In this document: positions 10,139 through 22,380 of the stretch, piece by piece
How positions within the stretch are numbered: the first letter of the stretch is position 1
How the letters are laid out: each line of letters begins with the position of its first letter
NCBI RefSeq assembly: GCF_000283155.1
Contig: NW_004454193.1
Span: forward strand, 5,171,481-5,235,480
From: Ceratotherium simum simum
Taxonomy: Eukaryota; Chordata; Mammalia; Perissodactyla; Rhinocerotidae
Length of the DNA: 64,000 bases
Reading direction: 5' to 3'
The notes under the pieces: generated by a model
The model's input: only the letters and a program-made list of their open reading frames with translations
Told to the model about the DNA's origin: nothing
Databases searched by the model: none
Program-made: the position numbers and the translations under genes

Positions 10139-12744
10139 ATATTGTAAGACTTGGCAAGCCTAAGAGACAGGAGCAAGAAAGAAAAAATGGAGGATGCCCA
10201 TAAACAGATCAAGAAAAGGGAGTGAAAATTTACTGGGAAGAAGAACAAGTGAGCAACAAAATCAGCAGGTTGGGATTTTCCCAAAGATCGGTGCCTGATG
10301 GTGGTTCCAAGATGATGTCTCCCAAGAGCCCATTCCCAGGATACGTTCCAGATTGGGTCTGCCCAGGCCTCCCACCCAGTCTTGTGCCAGTGGCATTTGC
10401 CAGTACATTCTGCCTTCGCAAGTTGTTGACTCCTCCACCACCCTGTCCTCCCTGCCTCCTACATACACACCTGGCCTTTCGGCTTTGAATCCAGCCTAGT
10501 AATCTCCTCTCCTATCATGTAGCTTTCTCCATGAGTCACCCTACCCGGCCACACTACTCAATGCTTCATGGCAAGACTCAACCTGATCCTTCCTTGGAGA
10601 GAGAGGAATTAGTGTCAGAGTAGAAGGTTCAGCTGCAAAATGATGTTTCCCACATTCATAAGCTTGCATGCCACTGAGGAACTTGAGTTTATTTTTGACT
10701 GTCACTGTGAGCTTTGTACAGATCCCAAAAGACAGGGGAACACGGAGCCATCCTTCTCAGCCTCAGTAGCTCTAATATGTCTTTTTGGTTATGGGCAGAG
10801 TACTAATAAATTGGCTTTAATACAATTCCTTCCCTTCTAGCTCTTCACATTTGTAAATCTTCAGTAAAATGTATGAGGGAAATCAATATGACACATTGCA
10901 ACCCAATTGTAATAGAGAGAGGAAGACCATCTGAGTCTTTAAAATCGGTCCTGTTGACACTAATATTTTTACAATCAATCCCTGCCCCCTATCCCTACCT
11001 CCTGATTTTTATGAAGGCGAGTGATTTAGGACAATGAGACTCACAGGATTTTAAATAACTTAATTCCTAGGTGTGTTTGGTATGGAAACAAGGATAACCC
11101 TGTTCAACAGTGAATTTGTGCCTCTGGGTGAATGGCCAGGTGTTCTTTCAACTGAACTGTGAGACTAATTTCTTCCTGGCCTCTGGAAACCAGCTGAAGC
11201 AGTGGGCCAGCTGGTATATCTTCAATCTTGCATACCAACATCTTTCTCTGATTCACAGATTTCCTTTATCCCCAGCACTTCCTCTGGTATGTGCATCCCC
11301 AACAGTAAGCGATATCTCTTATTGGATTTGGGCATTTGTAAATCGTGAGTCTTTGGGGGGAGAGGGGAGAGGAAGGAGGGTGGAGGGTTCCATTAGAATA
11401 TTTCCAGAGGGAACCTTGCTTTCATCCCTCCCCCTCTGACTCTTGTACACCAGATGATCTCCACATCACAAGACGGTGACGCTGAAGTAATTGACGATGG
11501 CATTGTGAACATTACTCTTTTTAATATTTAAATGATCTCAGAGAAAACAAGCTTCCAGTAAATTAACATCCAGTTGTAATATCCATGACTGGGAGTATAA
11601 AACAATAAGAAGCTATGGAGATTCTTATCTAGAGGAGAAATTTCTTTTGGAAATTTTCTGATGACTTTCCATTGCAAAGCACAGCTTTTTCAGATTAATT
11701 GACTCACTTCCAATGATTTGAGATTTGGAGAAGCCCAGGGATTTACCTGGTGAGGTACAAAGTAAAACTTGATATTAGGAAGCAGGAGCCTGTACCTGAC
11801 AATCTGGTAGTTCTCAGAATACCAGATCATATCCGTAATTTATTTTCCCAAATAGCTGTGACATATAAGATTCTCCATGCACTAAAAAGAGTATTTGAAA
11901 GTCACAGGTAAGTGATGGAGGACCTCTGGTGACTTGAAGCATGTCTACTTTCAGCAGTGAGCGCTGTTGACACTTCTAGTTTAATCTGTATCCTGTCTGA
12001 CTCACAGGTATTCTAAGGGAAATGCATTTTCCTTTGCTGGTGATACATGCACATCGGTTTTCAGGAGCCTGCAGTGCTTCGGTTGAAGCTCTCTCTGTCT
12101 GTTTTAGAGAGGAAATTTACAGGGGCCCCCCCGATGTGAGCTGCACCATGAGGCAAACTGGGGAACCTCCTTCAGTCTGGCGTGTGTGAGAATTTTGGTC
12201 AACTGAACCGATAATCACCCTCGTGGCTCAGCTGGAGAACGCCGTTCTCGTGTCCTTTGCACGAGTCTAGTTTGCCTGAAGTGTGTGCTATAAAATGTAC
12301 ATGGGTTTTCAGAGTTTTTTAAATGGAGAGAGATGTCCTGGACATTTCCACCGCAGATTGCCTTGACCTGGATGTTATCAGATATTTACACATTGCAGAA
12401 ACAATTGTTTCGTGTAAAGTATCATAGCAACTTCCATTCCTAGGAATGTGCGTCACCCAGCCTGTTTACACACAGAGCTGTTGGTCACAGCAGTTCTTTC
12501 ACCTGCTAACGGTTATTGTAGTCGAAGTAGCACCTTAAGAAGCAACATAGATCAATTTTCAAAAGGGAATTTCCCATGGTTAATAACTGATAATAAAATA
12601 ATAAAGCTGTGCCCGTGGCAAAAATACCCAGAGCAGAAGGGAATGGGGCAAGAGCAGAAAATTTGGACCAGCTGTTTAAGAAAGATTTAAAATTCTAAGA
12701 CTTTGGAAAAATTCAACTTAATAGCCATTATTCACGTTATTTTT
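10139..12744. other. Unique sequence, conserved-looking in part
   Basis: No repeat recognised over 2.6 kb. ORFs on both strands at 10222-10488 and 11110-11439 lack domains. The part from 11460 to 11760 has the look of constrained noncoding DNA (balanced composition and TTAATT-type words such as 'cagattaattgactcac'). This is an impression, not a measurement. Confidence 0.4.
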
Positions 12745-12980
12745 TAACATTTACTGAGTGTTTACTGTACAGCAAACACTGTGCTATCTGTTTCATGCAG
12801 ATTTTTAAAATTTCATCCTCCCAGCACTCTAGGAAGCAGATACTTTATTACCCTATTCGCCAGGTGGGAAAGCTGAGGCTTCATAAAGCGACTTCCAACG
12901 TCAGAGAGCCCCCAGCGAGTAGGGAAAATAGAATTCCAGCTCATGTGGCTGGCCTCAGAGTCGTTGCTCGTGGCCGTTTT
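12745..12980 (-). repeat. MIR SINE, diverged
   Basis: 'ttactgagtgtttactgtac', 'aaacactgtgctatctg', 'tttcatcctcccagcactct' and 'gtgggaaagctgaggcttca' follow the reverse complement of MIR in order. Strongly diverged. Confidence 0.7.
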
Positions 12981-13069
12981 TCTCTTGCCTCATGTATCAC
13001 TTCTTACAGCAGAGGTCACAAACTAAGATCCAGCAGGCCACATCTAGCCTTAGGTAACAGTCATAGCTG

Positions 13070-13290
13070 TTGAGTAGTTACTGTGTCAGGATTATTTTTT
13101 GCACCTTCATTTATTCCTTCATTTCATCCTCAGAACAACTCCATGAAGTAGGTGGCCGTTATTGTCCCCATTTCACATGTGAGGAAAACCGACATTCAGA
13201 TTAAGTAACGTGTCCCAAATGTTGGCAGAGCTAACATCCAACTCCAGGCAGTCAGGTCCCAGAATCCACTCTCTTAACCATGGTACTAAA
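13070..13290 (-). repeat. MIR SINE
   Basis: 'atttcatcctcagaacaact', 'ccatgaagtaggtggccgtt', 'ccccatttcacatgtgagga', 'cagattaagtaacgtgtccc' and a 'cagaatccactctcttaacc' end follow the reverse complement of MIR. The short text before it (13010-13055, 'cagaggtcacaaactaagat') may be the edge of a hAT-type DNA transposon but is too short to call. Confidence 0.8.
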
Positions 13291-14974
13291 AAATGCAGTT
13301 GTTTTGCCAACCTTTTAAAACCTGGATATTTCACATACAAATGAAGACATCTGACTTCTCTTGAAAAAACCAGAAGATTGGGCAACACTGGTCCCTTTCT
13401 CCCTGGCAGCAGTCACTGGCAACAATGGTAGCTGCCCATTTTACAGGGGACATCTCTTGCCTGGTTGCCACCACCCCTCGCTGTCGCTGCTTTACTCTTT
13501 GGTTGCCCATCTGGACTGGTGGGCATTTTATTTTGTAATCTCAGTCTAGGGTCCCCCTGGTACTGGAGCTGCCTGTGCAGCGGCCTAAATGTCTGTTGTA
13601 TTGTAGCCCAGGTTGTTCAGTGCTCTCTAAAGGCATTCCCCCAAAACAAAAACAGACTCCTCCCCACCATCCTCGTCCCTCAGAGAAGGGCAGCTCTGCA
13701 GGTCTAGTGTTTGTGCCCAACCAGGTGAGGAACATATGAGGTTTATAATGTTTTCTCTCTCTGCCTGATGGATGGCACACTGGTGGTGCACTGTTGGCAG
13801 TATCCAAGGTGAGAACAGCATCTCCAGGCTTTGGTGTATAGCTCGGTAGGCTGTCGTGTGACATAGAGACACCCAGCCTCTGTATATGTCAGAACAAAAT
13901 ACAACTACAATAATCCAGAAATGAATAGAAAGATTTTGGCAGGTATATGCCTCCTTCTCAAACTAGGGATTTATATATTTAAAAAGGGCTTTTCTAAGAA
14001 CTCAGTCTTGGTTATTTGTTGCATGTTGGGCCAAACCAATGCATTACTGGTAATGAGTGGCATTCACCCAAGGGTAATCCTTTCATGGATTTTGATGATG
14101 CAGTAAATCATGAGTGTAAAGCCTGAGTGGTTTATGCCATTAAAACCTCAAGATAGAATTAGACTTGTAATCACCACTCGCCCATGTTTTGTCATTTATG
14201 ATAATTATAGTAGTAATAATCCATGTATTGTTGAGAAGTAGCAGTCAGAAGCATCCATCAATTTTTTATCGACACCAAATCAAGTTGATACTTCATCTTT
14301 GCTGCAAAAATGTAGATTACACCAATTAGTCTAAAGAAATTGGGTAGTCATTAGCAATGAAGTGAGCAGTTAATCTACAGAACATTTCTGGTCCCTCTGA
14401 TGCCAACAATCCCTCTTAATTACGTGGAATGTGGTGAGCTTCTTTGGGACTCTGTCAATAGTGCCATTGTTGGCTTAGATAGAAGAATCATCTATGTCCA
14501 TGCTTTTATTTAAAAGCATGCACTAATACCTCCCAGCCCCCACTTCGTACCCCTCTGCACTTCCAGGCAAATTTATTCTGAAGCAGAACACTGGAATCAA
14601 AGCAGTTGGCATTTTCTTTTTCTTATTTAGAAGTAGGAATTTTCCCCCATGGGCTTCTTTCAGTGATGGTCTGTTAGCTCACCATCCCACACTTGTTAAC
14701 TGTTCTTGTTCACCTTACCCAAATCGTGGAATAATCATCTCCTAAAAAAAAAAAAAGAAAGAAAGAAAAGGAAATTCAGAATTTAAAGGAAAACTCCACC
14801 TAGTTGTGAAGAAATCCTGCTGCTAATGAGCTTTCTGCATCTGCCTCAAGTCTTTTCCCCAGGCTAGCCCAGTCTCTCTAGACATTTTCAATCAGCATTG
14901 CCCACAAATTGTATTAAGCAGCTGAATAATACAGGGTGGAAATTTCAAATATATATATATATTTTTTTTTCTAT
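13291..14974. other. Unique sequence, no gene seen
   Basis: No repeat named. Overlapping ORFs on both strands at 13465-13872 are frame shadows of each other without a domain. An A-rich (GAAA) patch lies at 14743-14770. The part 14150-14480 looks like constrained noncoding sequence and is followed by an inverted repeat at 14499-14520. Confidence 0.4.
14499..14520. repeat. Inverted repeat, 10-bp perfect arms
   Basis: The left arm catgctttta (14499-14508) is the exact reverse complement of the right arm taaaagcatg (14511-14520), with a 2-base spacer. It lies outside any recognised repeat. Confidence 0.9.
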
Positions 14975-15390
14975 TTAGGAAATTTGGAGAAGAAAGAATA
15001 GGAAAAAATAACTTGCCTCTAATCCCCCACCATAACACCAAGTCCGTAACCATTTTTTTGGTTGATTTTATTCCGAGCTCTTAAACATACACACGTGTTG
15101 GATTTTGTTGTTGTTGTTTTAGTGTTATTATAGTCTTCTCTTTTTCACTTGTCATAATAATTTTTTTCACTCTACTAACAGTTTTAATTATCATTTTTAA
15201 TTGATCATACTATGCTATCAAATATAGAGTATATATTTCCCCATGTTTTGGATTATATCCCTGAGATAAATTGCTCAAAGTGAAATACTGGATCAAAATT
15301 TATAACTCTTGATACATATTGACAAACTGCTCTCCAAAAGGATTGTACTAATTTTAAAAGCCCCACCAGTGATATATACAGATACTAGTT
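14975..15390 (-). repeat. Old L1 (L1M/HAL1-like) fragment
   Basis: Read on the plus strand the segment contains 'gggctgat...' free L1 antisense text: 'cctctaatcccccaccataa', 'gagataaattgctcaaagtg', 'aaatactggatcaaaattta', 'gacaaactgctctccaaaag' and 'ccccaccagtgatata'. This is the reverse complement of the ORF2-end/3' region of old L1 families. Highly diverged and inactive. Confidence 0.7.
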
Positions 15391-15502
15391 TAATTTTAGC
15401 GAATGAGATTTACATTCAGATATATTGTTATGCTCGTAGCTAAGCTAAAAATATAAATGCTACCCCCTGTAATGGACAAATGCGTACAGTATCAAATTGT
15501 GC

Positions 15503-15900
15503 TCCAGCTCAAACTGGCTTAAACAAGGGCAATTATTTTCTCACATTACAGGAAGTTCGGACGTAGGACAGCTGTAGGTGTGATATGATCATTGGCCTCA
15601 TGATGTCATTGAAGACCTGGAGTCTTCTCCTTTAAGCTCTGCCATTGTAACCTTTACCCTCCTGCTGGCTTCCTTCATGTTTCAAAGGCTGCAGCTGCTC
15701 CAGGCATCACATCCATGTGTAGAAACAACAGAGATGGAAAGAGATCAACTCTTCTAGTGTCTCCTTCTCAAGAGTGAGGAAATCCTTCCTAGAAACTCCC
15801 GTTTGACCTCCCCTCCAGTCTTATTGTTCAGATCTGAGTCAGATGCCCACTCATAAACCAAAGACTGGCAAGGGAAATGGAAACACCATTATTGGCTTAT
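15503..15900 (+). repeat. Unnamed interspersed repeat (copy A)
   Basis: Starts with 'ctcaaactggcttaaacaag', then 'attattttctcacattacag', 'atgatgtcattgaagacctg', 'ctgcagctgctccaggcatc', and ends near 'gatgcccactcataaacca'. Copies at 21261, 21893 and 40121 show the same phrase order (lead-in, 'ttattggctca'-type phrase, gene-like 'cagctc' phrase, then the 'gattgg/attagcc' end). I am confident it is a dispersed repeat and not of its family name. Confidence 0.6.
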
Positions 15901-17226
15901 TAACTGAGATTTACTCCTGAGCTGGCAGTGGACTCAGTTTTCTCTGAGTGTTGAATACCTGAATAAAATAGGGGTTCTGTTAGCAAGGAGGAAGGAGGAA
16001 ATGGTTGTTGGGGAGGTAACCAGCAGTGCCTCACACAGGCACCATGATTTTCCTTCTTCAGCCTCTGGCACACTCGTAGAACCATTTAAAATGCTTTAGT
16101 AACAGTCTCTGCATTTAATGGATATATACGAAATATATGCAAGTACTGGGCTTTGGCCTGTGTGTCAGGTCCTCATGTACTTGTTCATGCTCTGCATTTC
16201 CTTTTCATTTTCCTGAAAACCTACCTCAGTGCTGCACCCCTAAGATAGAAACCAGGAACTCCTCTATCTTCATTTACCTTTGGTGTACAGGTCTTCTGTG
16301 GGAAAGAAGTAGGACTGGCTTTCCTCTTGGAGAATTTCCTGTTTGGTAGAGATCTGACAGCTAGTCGTGCCATTGTCAGGGCTTCCGCTGAGACCGAAGG
16401 TTTACAGCCTGATGAAACGCATCTCGCTTTCCAGTCTGAATTACACAGGCTCTGTGCATCTTATTCCACTGCACAGCCCAGCGTTTTGAACGTTTCACTG
16501 CTCATTAGCACCTCCAGTGAAAGACCAGGAAAGACGGTGGGGGTTGAGCAATTCAGAGCAAATACTTCTTGTTTTATCTAGTTGGAGAAATGGCTGAAAT
16601 TCCCGCTTCAAAGAATATTTTGAAAATTATCTAGTTTATTCCTATACTTATTTTCCCATTAATTGCAAAAATTATTAGGAACATTCCATTTTGGTGTAGA
16701 ATAAGTAAGAAAAATTTTTAAAAATCAACAACAGAAGGAATCATCTCCTTCCTGGATTGAAGAAACAAGCCTAGATACTATATGCCCCAGAAATTCAGTT
16801 CTGTTTTGCATTTCATGTATGCAGTTGGATTGTAGGGTACACGTGTTGTCTGTTTATTGATGCCTGACTTGCAAACACTCTTCAGCGTCAGGGACATCAA
16901 GGTGATCTTGGATCAGAGCTGCCCATTCTTTCACCGAGGTGATTGAACACCCTAATATACCTATTTCCTACCACACCATGACAGAGTCTTGCTTCAGTTT
17001 TTTTCTGGGTGGAGACAAAAAAAAAAAATCTACCTACTATATTTGTATACTTTTTGTTTTACAGTTTCATAAGGATTTTTACAACATAGTTACATGTTCT
17101 AATTATGAGATTACATATATTTCTACCACTTACATAATCAAGTGTAATTATACTGACTGCTTGAACAATGGTAAAAATTACTTGAAGCAAAAATTACACA
17201 ACAGAATGGTATTTCAGAAAGGCGTT

Positions 17227-17242
17227 TGGAGCATATGCTCCA
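17227..17242. repeat. Perfect 16-bp palindrome
   Basis: The word tggagcatatgctcca equals its own reverse complement. It contains a central CATATG E-box. No flanking repeat was recognised. Confidence 0.9.
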
Positions 17243-17436
17243 CAGACCCCCAAAAGAGGTGGATCCAGATGAATATAATAGCCTTCAAGTAGCTATTAGA
17301 GTTTTCATAGGTTATGGCACCAGGAATGATTTGTATGATTTTGGAACATTCGTCTTTTTAAAATTGTTTTTCAAGCATAGCACTCATGATATATACCATA
17401 GCTACCTGTGCAGAAGCTGGTTTAGTTTTAGTTTGT

Positions 17437-17540
17437 CCCCTTTCTTCCCCTTACCATCTCTCCCACCTTCCCTCTCTGTTTCCTTCCCCTCTCCCCTTTC
17501 CATCCTTCTTTCCTCCTCCCTAGCCCTTCCTTTCATTTAG
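17437..17540. repeat. Polypyrimidine (CT-rich) tract
   Basis: About 100 bases almost wholly C and T, in irregular order (tcc, ctt and ccc mixes), rather than a simple microsatellite. Such tracts can adopt unusual structure, but nothing here shows a function. Confidence 0.8.
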
Positions 17541-19859
17541 GGGCTAGGAGAAGGGTTTGAAACAGTAGGCTAATGGGGAGAAATGGAGTAGATTCCTGGG
17601 ACATTATTTCCCACTCAAGTAATCCATGGATCAAAATGTTTGAAGGCAGCTGGCTTAGAAGAGTTTATGTTGTCCTAAAATTTTCTAACTTACTCCTCAG
17701 GGGGTAGACTGGATATAAAGTCAAGGTTTATCGGGTTTCACGGCCTTTAGGAGAATTTTTAGCATGGTGTCATTGTTATATAGGAGAAAAAAGGAAGAGA
17801 GAGGAAAGTAAAGACAGACTACAATGTGTGCAAACCTAGGAGCCTTTGAAATGAAGTATAATATTTCAGACAGTTCCTTAGAAACAGCATGCTAGTTTAT
17901 TATAATTGTTTCTTCCGTCACTGAAAACAAATATATTGAAAGGGTAATTGTTCTCCCAGTCAACTCCTTTTCCTCAAGTGTTTTATCAAGAAAATTTTTT
18001 AAGCAGCATGTTTTTAAATCGATTTTTTAAGTTATTTATTTGTAGGCTATTGTTGTATTACTAGGATTTCTCCAAAAGCTTTCCATTACTTCACCTATTG
18101 GGTTTTCTTTATTAAAAAAAAAAAAAAGTTCCTAGTCACCTGTCCTAAGTTTACAGGTCAGATCAGTTTTTTGGGGGCTAGTTAGTCACGTTCTCCTAAG
18201 GACAGTCTCTCGTAGGTGTGCTGCTCGTGGTCCATATGGAGCAAATTAGAGAGTGAAAAAATGGAGCTGCCACTGTTTCTGATTGGTTACGGTAGTATTA
18301 AAAAAAAAATTGACTTGCCCCACTCTGGAGAAGAAAGATGGATAAAATGCTCTTTGAACACACTAGTCTTTTTTTTTTTTTAATGTCGGTACAGAAGGGT
18401 TGCATTTATATTTGGCTTTCCAGACCTGTCTCTTGACCTTCTAATTACTTTATTTGAAACAGCACTGAGGGTATAATAAACCTGGCGGTTGCCTCTCCTT
18501 TGCTTTATCATAAATTAAAGCTGCTGGTTTGTTGAGGTGAAAGTGGAGGCAGAATGTTCATTACCGCTCAAGTGACGGCTTGTCAATAGCAGTGCTTTCT
18601 AGTTTGTTCTAGTCAGCACTTGCTGTGCATTTTGTTGGACCGCTGGGAAATAAATACAACAAGATTATACATTTGGAATACCACAAGAGTTCACGAAAAA
18701 AAACACAAATGATAAATTATACACTTGGTAGAAAGTGACATGCTATCTTGTGCTATTAACAACCAAAGATAATTGCAACGAATTGTAATTGCAGTTTGCA
18801 ACTTACAGTGCGGTGTGTTCAACATCAATCTTAATAGTGAACAAAGCAATTTATATTAAAACTTAATTCACTTGGTAACTTTCTGCTGTATACACGGGAG
18901 CTAACAGATGTAGCTTTTCAGAAAGTTCAAAGGCATTTGAAACGTGGCAAGAAATGCTAATGCAGTAAGCCTTGGAGAAATATTGCATTACTACTTGTAA
19001 TGAAAACAAATGTATGTCATTATCTCCTAGTTTGTGTTTATTTAATAAAATATGCAGTTTGCACATTGGTGAATTCAGTGTTTCTGAATGGATATAGAAT
19101 GATGTTCTATTTGGAATCAAAGGCCGAACAGTACTAGCAATTATGCATCTAGTATAAATAGTCTGCTTTACTGTTTTAGTAGCATGCACCTTAATGCTTC
19201 AGTGGGTTTTGTATGAGGTGTAACTGCAAACTGGGGTAACTTTATTCATGACTTTCCTTAGATTGGATGTCTTTGAAGCAAGAAAGAGAGATCTCCTGGA
19301 ATTACTTAAGAGAACAAGCATATTTGTTTTGTGAGCTTGACTGATGGCCAGTAGAGCAGTTGAGTGAAATCTCTAAACTGATTAGGGCTTTAGTTCAAAT
19401 AATCTTCTAGCTTTTTCATTAATTTATTCCTTAATGCTGTTTTGCTGCTCTTCTACCAAGGATAATAATCTCACACTCGCTGACCTCCGTGAGTGGATGA
19501 CCTGGAGCCCATAACTAATCTTATTTACTCTCCTGACCAGCCGAACTTCATTTACCTTGACTGGATAAAGAGCCTTGCGTTGCTAAGCTTCCCGTCCTTC
19601 TTAGCATTCTGGTTAATCTACAGTGAAGGGGGGACGATAGGCTTTCCCAGTCAAGATCCAGAGGCATCGCAAGGCAGTGGAAACTTTGTGCCATTTCTCT
19701 TCTTTTCTTGAAAGCATTTTTCCAGCTTCATTTTTCCCCCTTTTTGAAATTTTGAAAATGATAGAGAAGAAATGGGAGGCGGGACTTAGCCAGAATCCCA
19801 CTCTCCTAACACAACTATTTTCATTTTGAAAGTCAATTTCCAGCCATGAGCCATATGAA

Positions 19860-20260
19860 TACATTGTTTAATTTAGGTATAGTTGTTGAATACATATAAT
19901 TTTGTATCCTGCTTTTTAGTTTAATACCAAAGTGTTTCCCATGTTGCTTCATAATTTAATAATTATGCATTTTAATGACAATAATAATTCATTAAGTTTA
20001 TATACTATATTTTATCTCATCAGTCCCCATTATTGAAAAGTTCGGTTACTTCCATTTGGTTTCACTATTATGAATAATGCTGCAATAAAAATCTCTGTAG
20101 GTGTTTTCTTCATTTAGATTGTTCCTCTGGAATATATTATTAGAAGTGTAATTATTAAGAGGCGTAAACGTTTGTGTAGCTTTTTGCCTTACACTACCCA
20201 AATAGGTTTCTGGACAGGTTATAGTAGTTTATATTGCCAGCAGCAATGTTGAAAGAATAT
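19860..20260 (-). repeat. Old L1 (L1M/HAL1-like) fragment
   Basis: Antisense L1 wording: 'ttccatttggtttcactatt', 'atgaataatgctgcaataaa', 'ctctggaatatattattaga' and 'acactacccaaataggtttc'. Same type as the fragments at 14975 and 60785. Strongly diverged. Confidence 0.65.
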
Positions 20261-20284
20261 ATAGTTTTATCACAGTAATGTTGA

Positions 20285-20515
20285 GATTTATCCTGGTTCT
20301 CTCATTTATAAACGAAATGACATTGGGCAAGTTACTTAACCTCTCTGCCTCCTCTGAACCTCATTATTCCCCATCTGAATAAAGGGGATAATAATAGTGC
20401 TTATACCATGGATTATTATGAGTATTATATTACTTTATATATGTAAAATTTTTAGAATAGTGTCTGCCACGTAGGAAGCACTCAATAAAGGTTAGCTGTT
20501 GTTATTATTATTATT
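20285..20515 (+). repeat. MIR SINE
   Basis: 'atgacattgggcaagttact', 'taacctctctgcctcctctg', 'ccatctgaataaaggggata', 'ataatagtgcttatacc' and 'aagcactcaataaaggttag' follow MIR in order through its 3' end. Confidence 0.9.
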
Positions 20516-21260
20516 AATACTAAAATTTAACTTTTCTCCTAATTTAATATCACCTTCTATTTAAGCTGCAGTTCTTAGAGGAAATGTTGTAGTAGTCCAT
20601 TGAAGCTAAGTAGTCAGTAGATTCCCTAATCAGCAGCTGCAGTCTGTATTCAGTGAAAAATTTACGTTGCTTACACGATGAGCCATTAGAAAGAACTTTG
20701 CAGTAATGAGTGTTCTGTCTATAAAGTAGAGGCTTTTGGAATCTCCTTCTCTTAATTTATAATAATAATAAGTAGCCCTTATTCCAGAACAGTCTACGTG
20801 GGCCTTGAAGGCTGAGGGCCAGAAGCCTGCTGATTCTGTGATCTCATATTCAGTGAGAACCTAGGGTCCCTACTTTTCGGTATTGGGCTCTGCATTAAAT
20901 AATGTCAGGTGTTTGTTGGTTTTTAAGTAAGACAAAGAACTGGTTTCCTGGGTCCCTTAATTTTGGAAAATTGGTTTCAAATTTATTGTGTTTCAAAGAA
21001 CAACTGGAACTAATTTTATTATTCCATGGGACGATTTTGATGAGATATATCTGCTGCATCTTACTGAGACTTGAGAACAGCACCTTCTAAAGCAGGGAGT
21101 CAGAGCACTTTGCCCTGGGAACCATGGCGTCACTGGTTAGGCTCTGCCCTCAGATGGCCATTACCTACCCAAGGCAGAGGCTGGAAGTTACTTTCTCAAG
21201 ACCTTCTCTTAAACCAAAGGAATGTGGATGCCTTATAGTTTGCTTCTTATGATAATTTCT
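20516..21260. other. Unique-looking sequence, no gene seen
   Basis: A short TAA run occurs at 20760-20771. No exon or named repeat. Two 62-codon ORFs on opposite strands cover the same bases and are shadows. Confidence 0.45.
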
Positions 21261-21695
21261 GAGTTAGAATTCTTTGCTTGCAAGCAACAGAAACAAATGC
21301 TGGCTAACTCAAGGGGAAAAAGAAAAAAAAGCAAGAGAGAGAAACGTTCTTTTTTTGGAAGGATAGGGCGTGGTGTACAGTACCCATGAAAAATAACTCA
21401 GGAGAGGAAGCGGTGCAGCTCCAAGGATCCAGGCAGCAGGAGAGCGTGTACACTCATCAGGGTGCTGCTGTTGGAAGGAAAAGCTCTACTCCACTCAAGA
21501 CTCAAAGTCTAAAGGGGCCCAGCCTGGATCTTGTGCCTGTTTCTTTGCTAGGAGAGACCAGAGCACCCAGATGACAGTCCCAGTAAGACTGCACACCACT
21601 TGGGGAAGAAATTTCCCAAAAGAAAATTAGAGTCCTATTACTAGAAGAAAGGGAAATGGAGGCTGGACAGCTAAGAATAACAGAGGTACACTGAA
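21261..21695 (+). repeat. Unnamed interspersed repeat (copy B1)
   Basis: Starts at 'gagttagaattctttgcttg' with 'caagcaacagaaacaaatgc' and 'tggctaactcaaggggaaaa'. It ends with 'aaatttcccaaaagaaaatt', 'agagtcctattactagaaga' and 'gaaatggaggctggacagct'. These end phrases recur in copies D and B2. An A-rich purine patch (21310-21345) interrupts the beginning. Confidence 0.6.
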
Positions 21696-21892
21696 CTTTT
21701 TAAAGACTGTATTACTGCAGTAATTCTTCAACACTGATGATTAGAAAAACGACTAAATGATTACAGACACCATGAAGTATTTGGACCACCCAGTGGCCAC
21801 TGCCTATGACATTAGCCCTAGAGATAAATGTTAACTCATTTTTTATGAGTCCATATGACATTGAGGACCCACATGATCAGGCATTTTGTGGG

Positions 21893-22380
21893 AGAAATGT
21901 CTCATGTTTGGCTGCAAATATCACAGACCTGTAAGACAGTGGCTTTATATTTCCTTCATGTGAAAGAGATCCACAAAGAAGAGTGCTATTATGGTGGCTT
22001 CACAGCATCACCAGTGTTCACGGCTCCTTCAGTCTTTCTGCTCTGCCATACTTCTGATGTGGTTTCTATCTTCACGTTTCCTTTTTGGTCACAAGAGACC
22101 CTGCAGCTCCTAATATCTCATCTGCATTACAGGTAGGAAGAAGAAAGAAAGGAAGGGAAGAGAAATGTGCCTGGGAGTTGAGTCACCACCTATCCCCTTT
22201 TTAAGGAACTTCCCAGAAGCCTTACCCAACAGTCTCCATGTAGATTCCATTAGCCAAAACTTAGTCACTTAGTCACACCTATTGACGAAGGAAACTGAAA
22301 AATATGTTTCAGCTAGGTATATTGCTGCTCCCAACAAAATCAGGATTCTGTAAGGGAGGGAGAAGAGAATGGGTATTAGG
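21893..22380 (+). repeat. Unnamed interspersed repeat (copy B2)
   Basis: Second copy 200 bp after B1 in the same orientation: 'ggctgcaaatatcacagacc', 'ttcagtctttctgctctgcc', 'ccctgcagctcctaatatct', 'attccattagccaaaactta', 'gtcacttagtcacacctatt' and 'aaatcaggattctg'. Together with B1 it forms a head-to-tail pair of related but diverged elements. A 93-codon ORF inside (21855-22136) is repeat-derived. Confidence 0.6.

Larger units (their letters stand above)
15901..19859. other. Unique sequence with candidate conserved blocks
   Basis: No named repeat in 4 kb. It holds a perfect 16-bp palindrome (17227-17242), a 100-base pyrimidine tract (17437-17540), and two AT-rich blocks at 18540-18690 and 18770-19170 that read like constrained noncoding DNA. 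ORFs up to 117 codons (16939-17292) lie in AT-rich sequence and have no domain. Confidence 0.4.

Noticed and set aside
13010..13055. Possible hAT/Charlie DNA transposon edge
   Set aside because: Only about 40 bases show any resemblance, too few to name an element.
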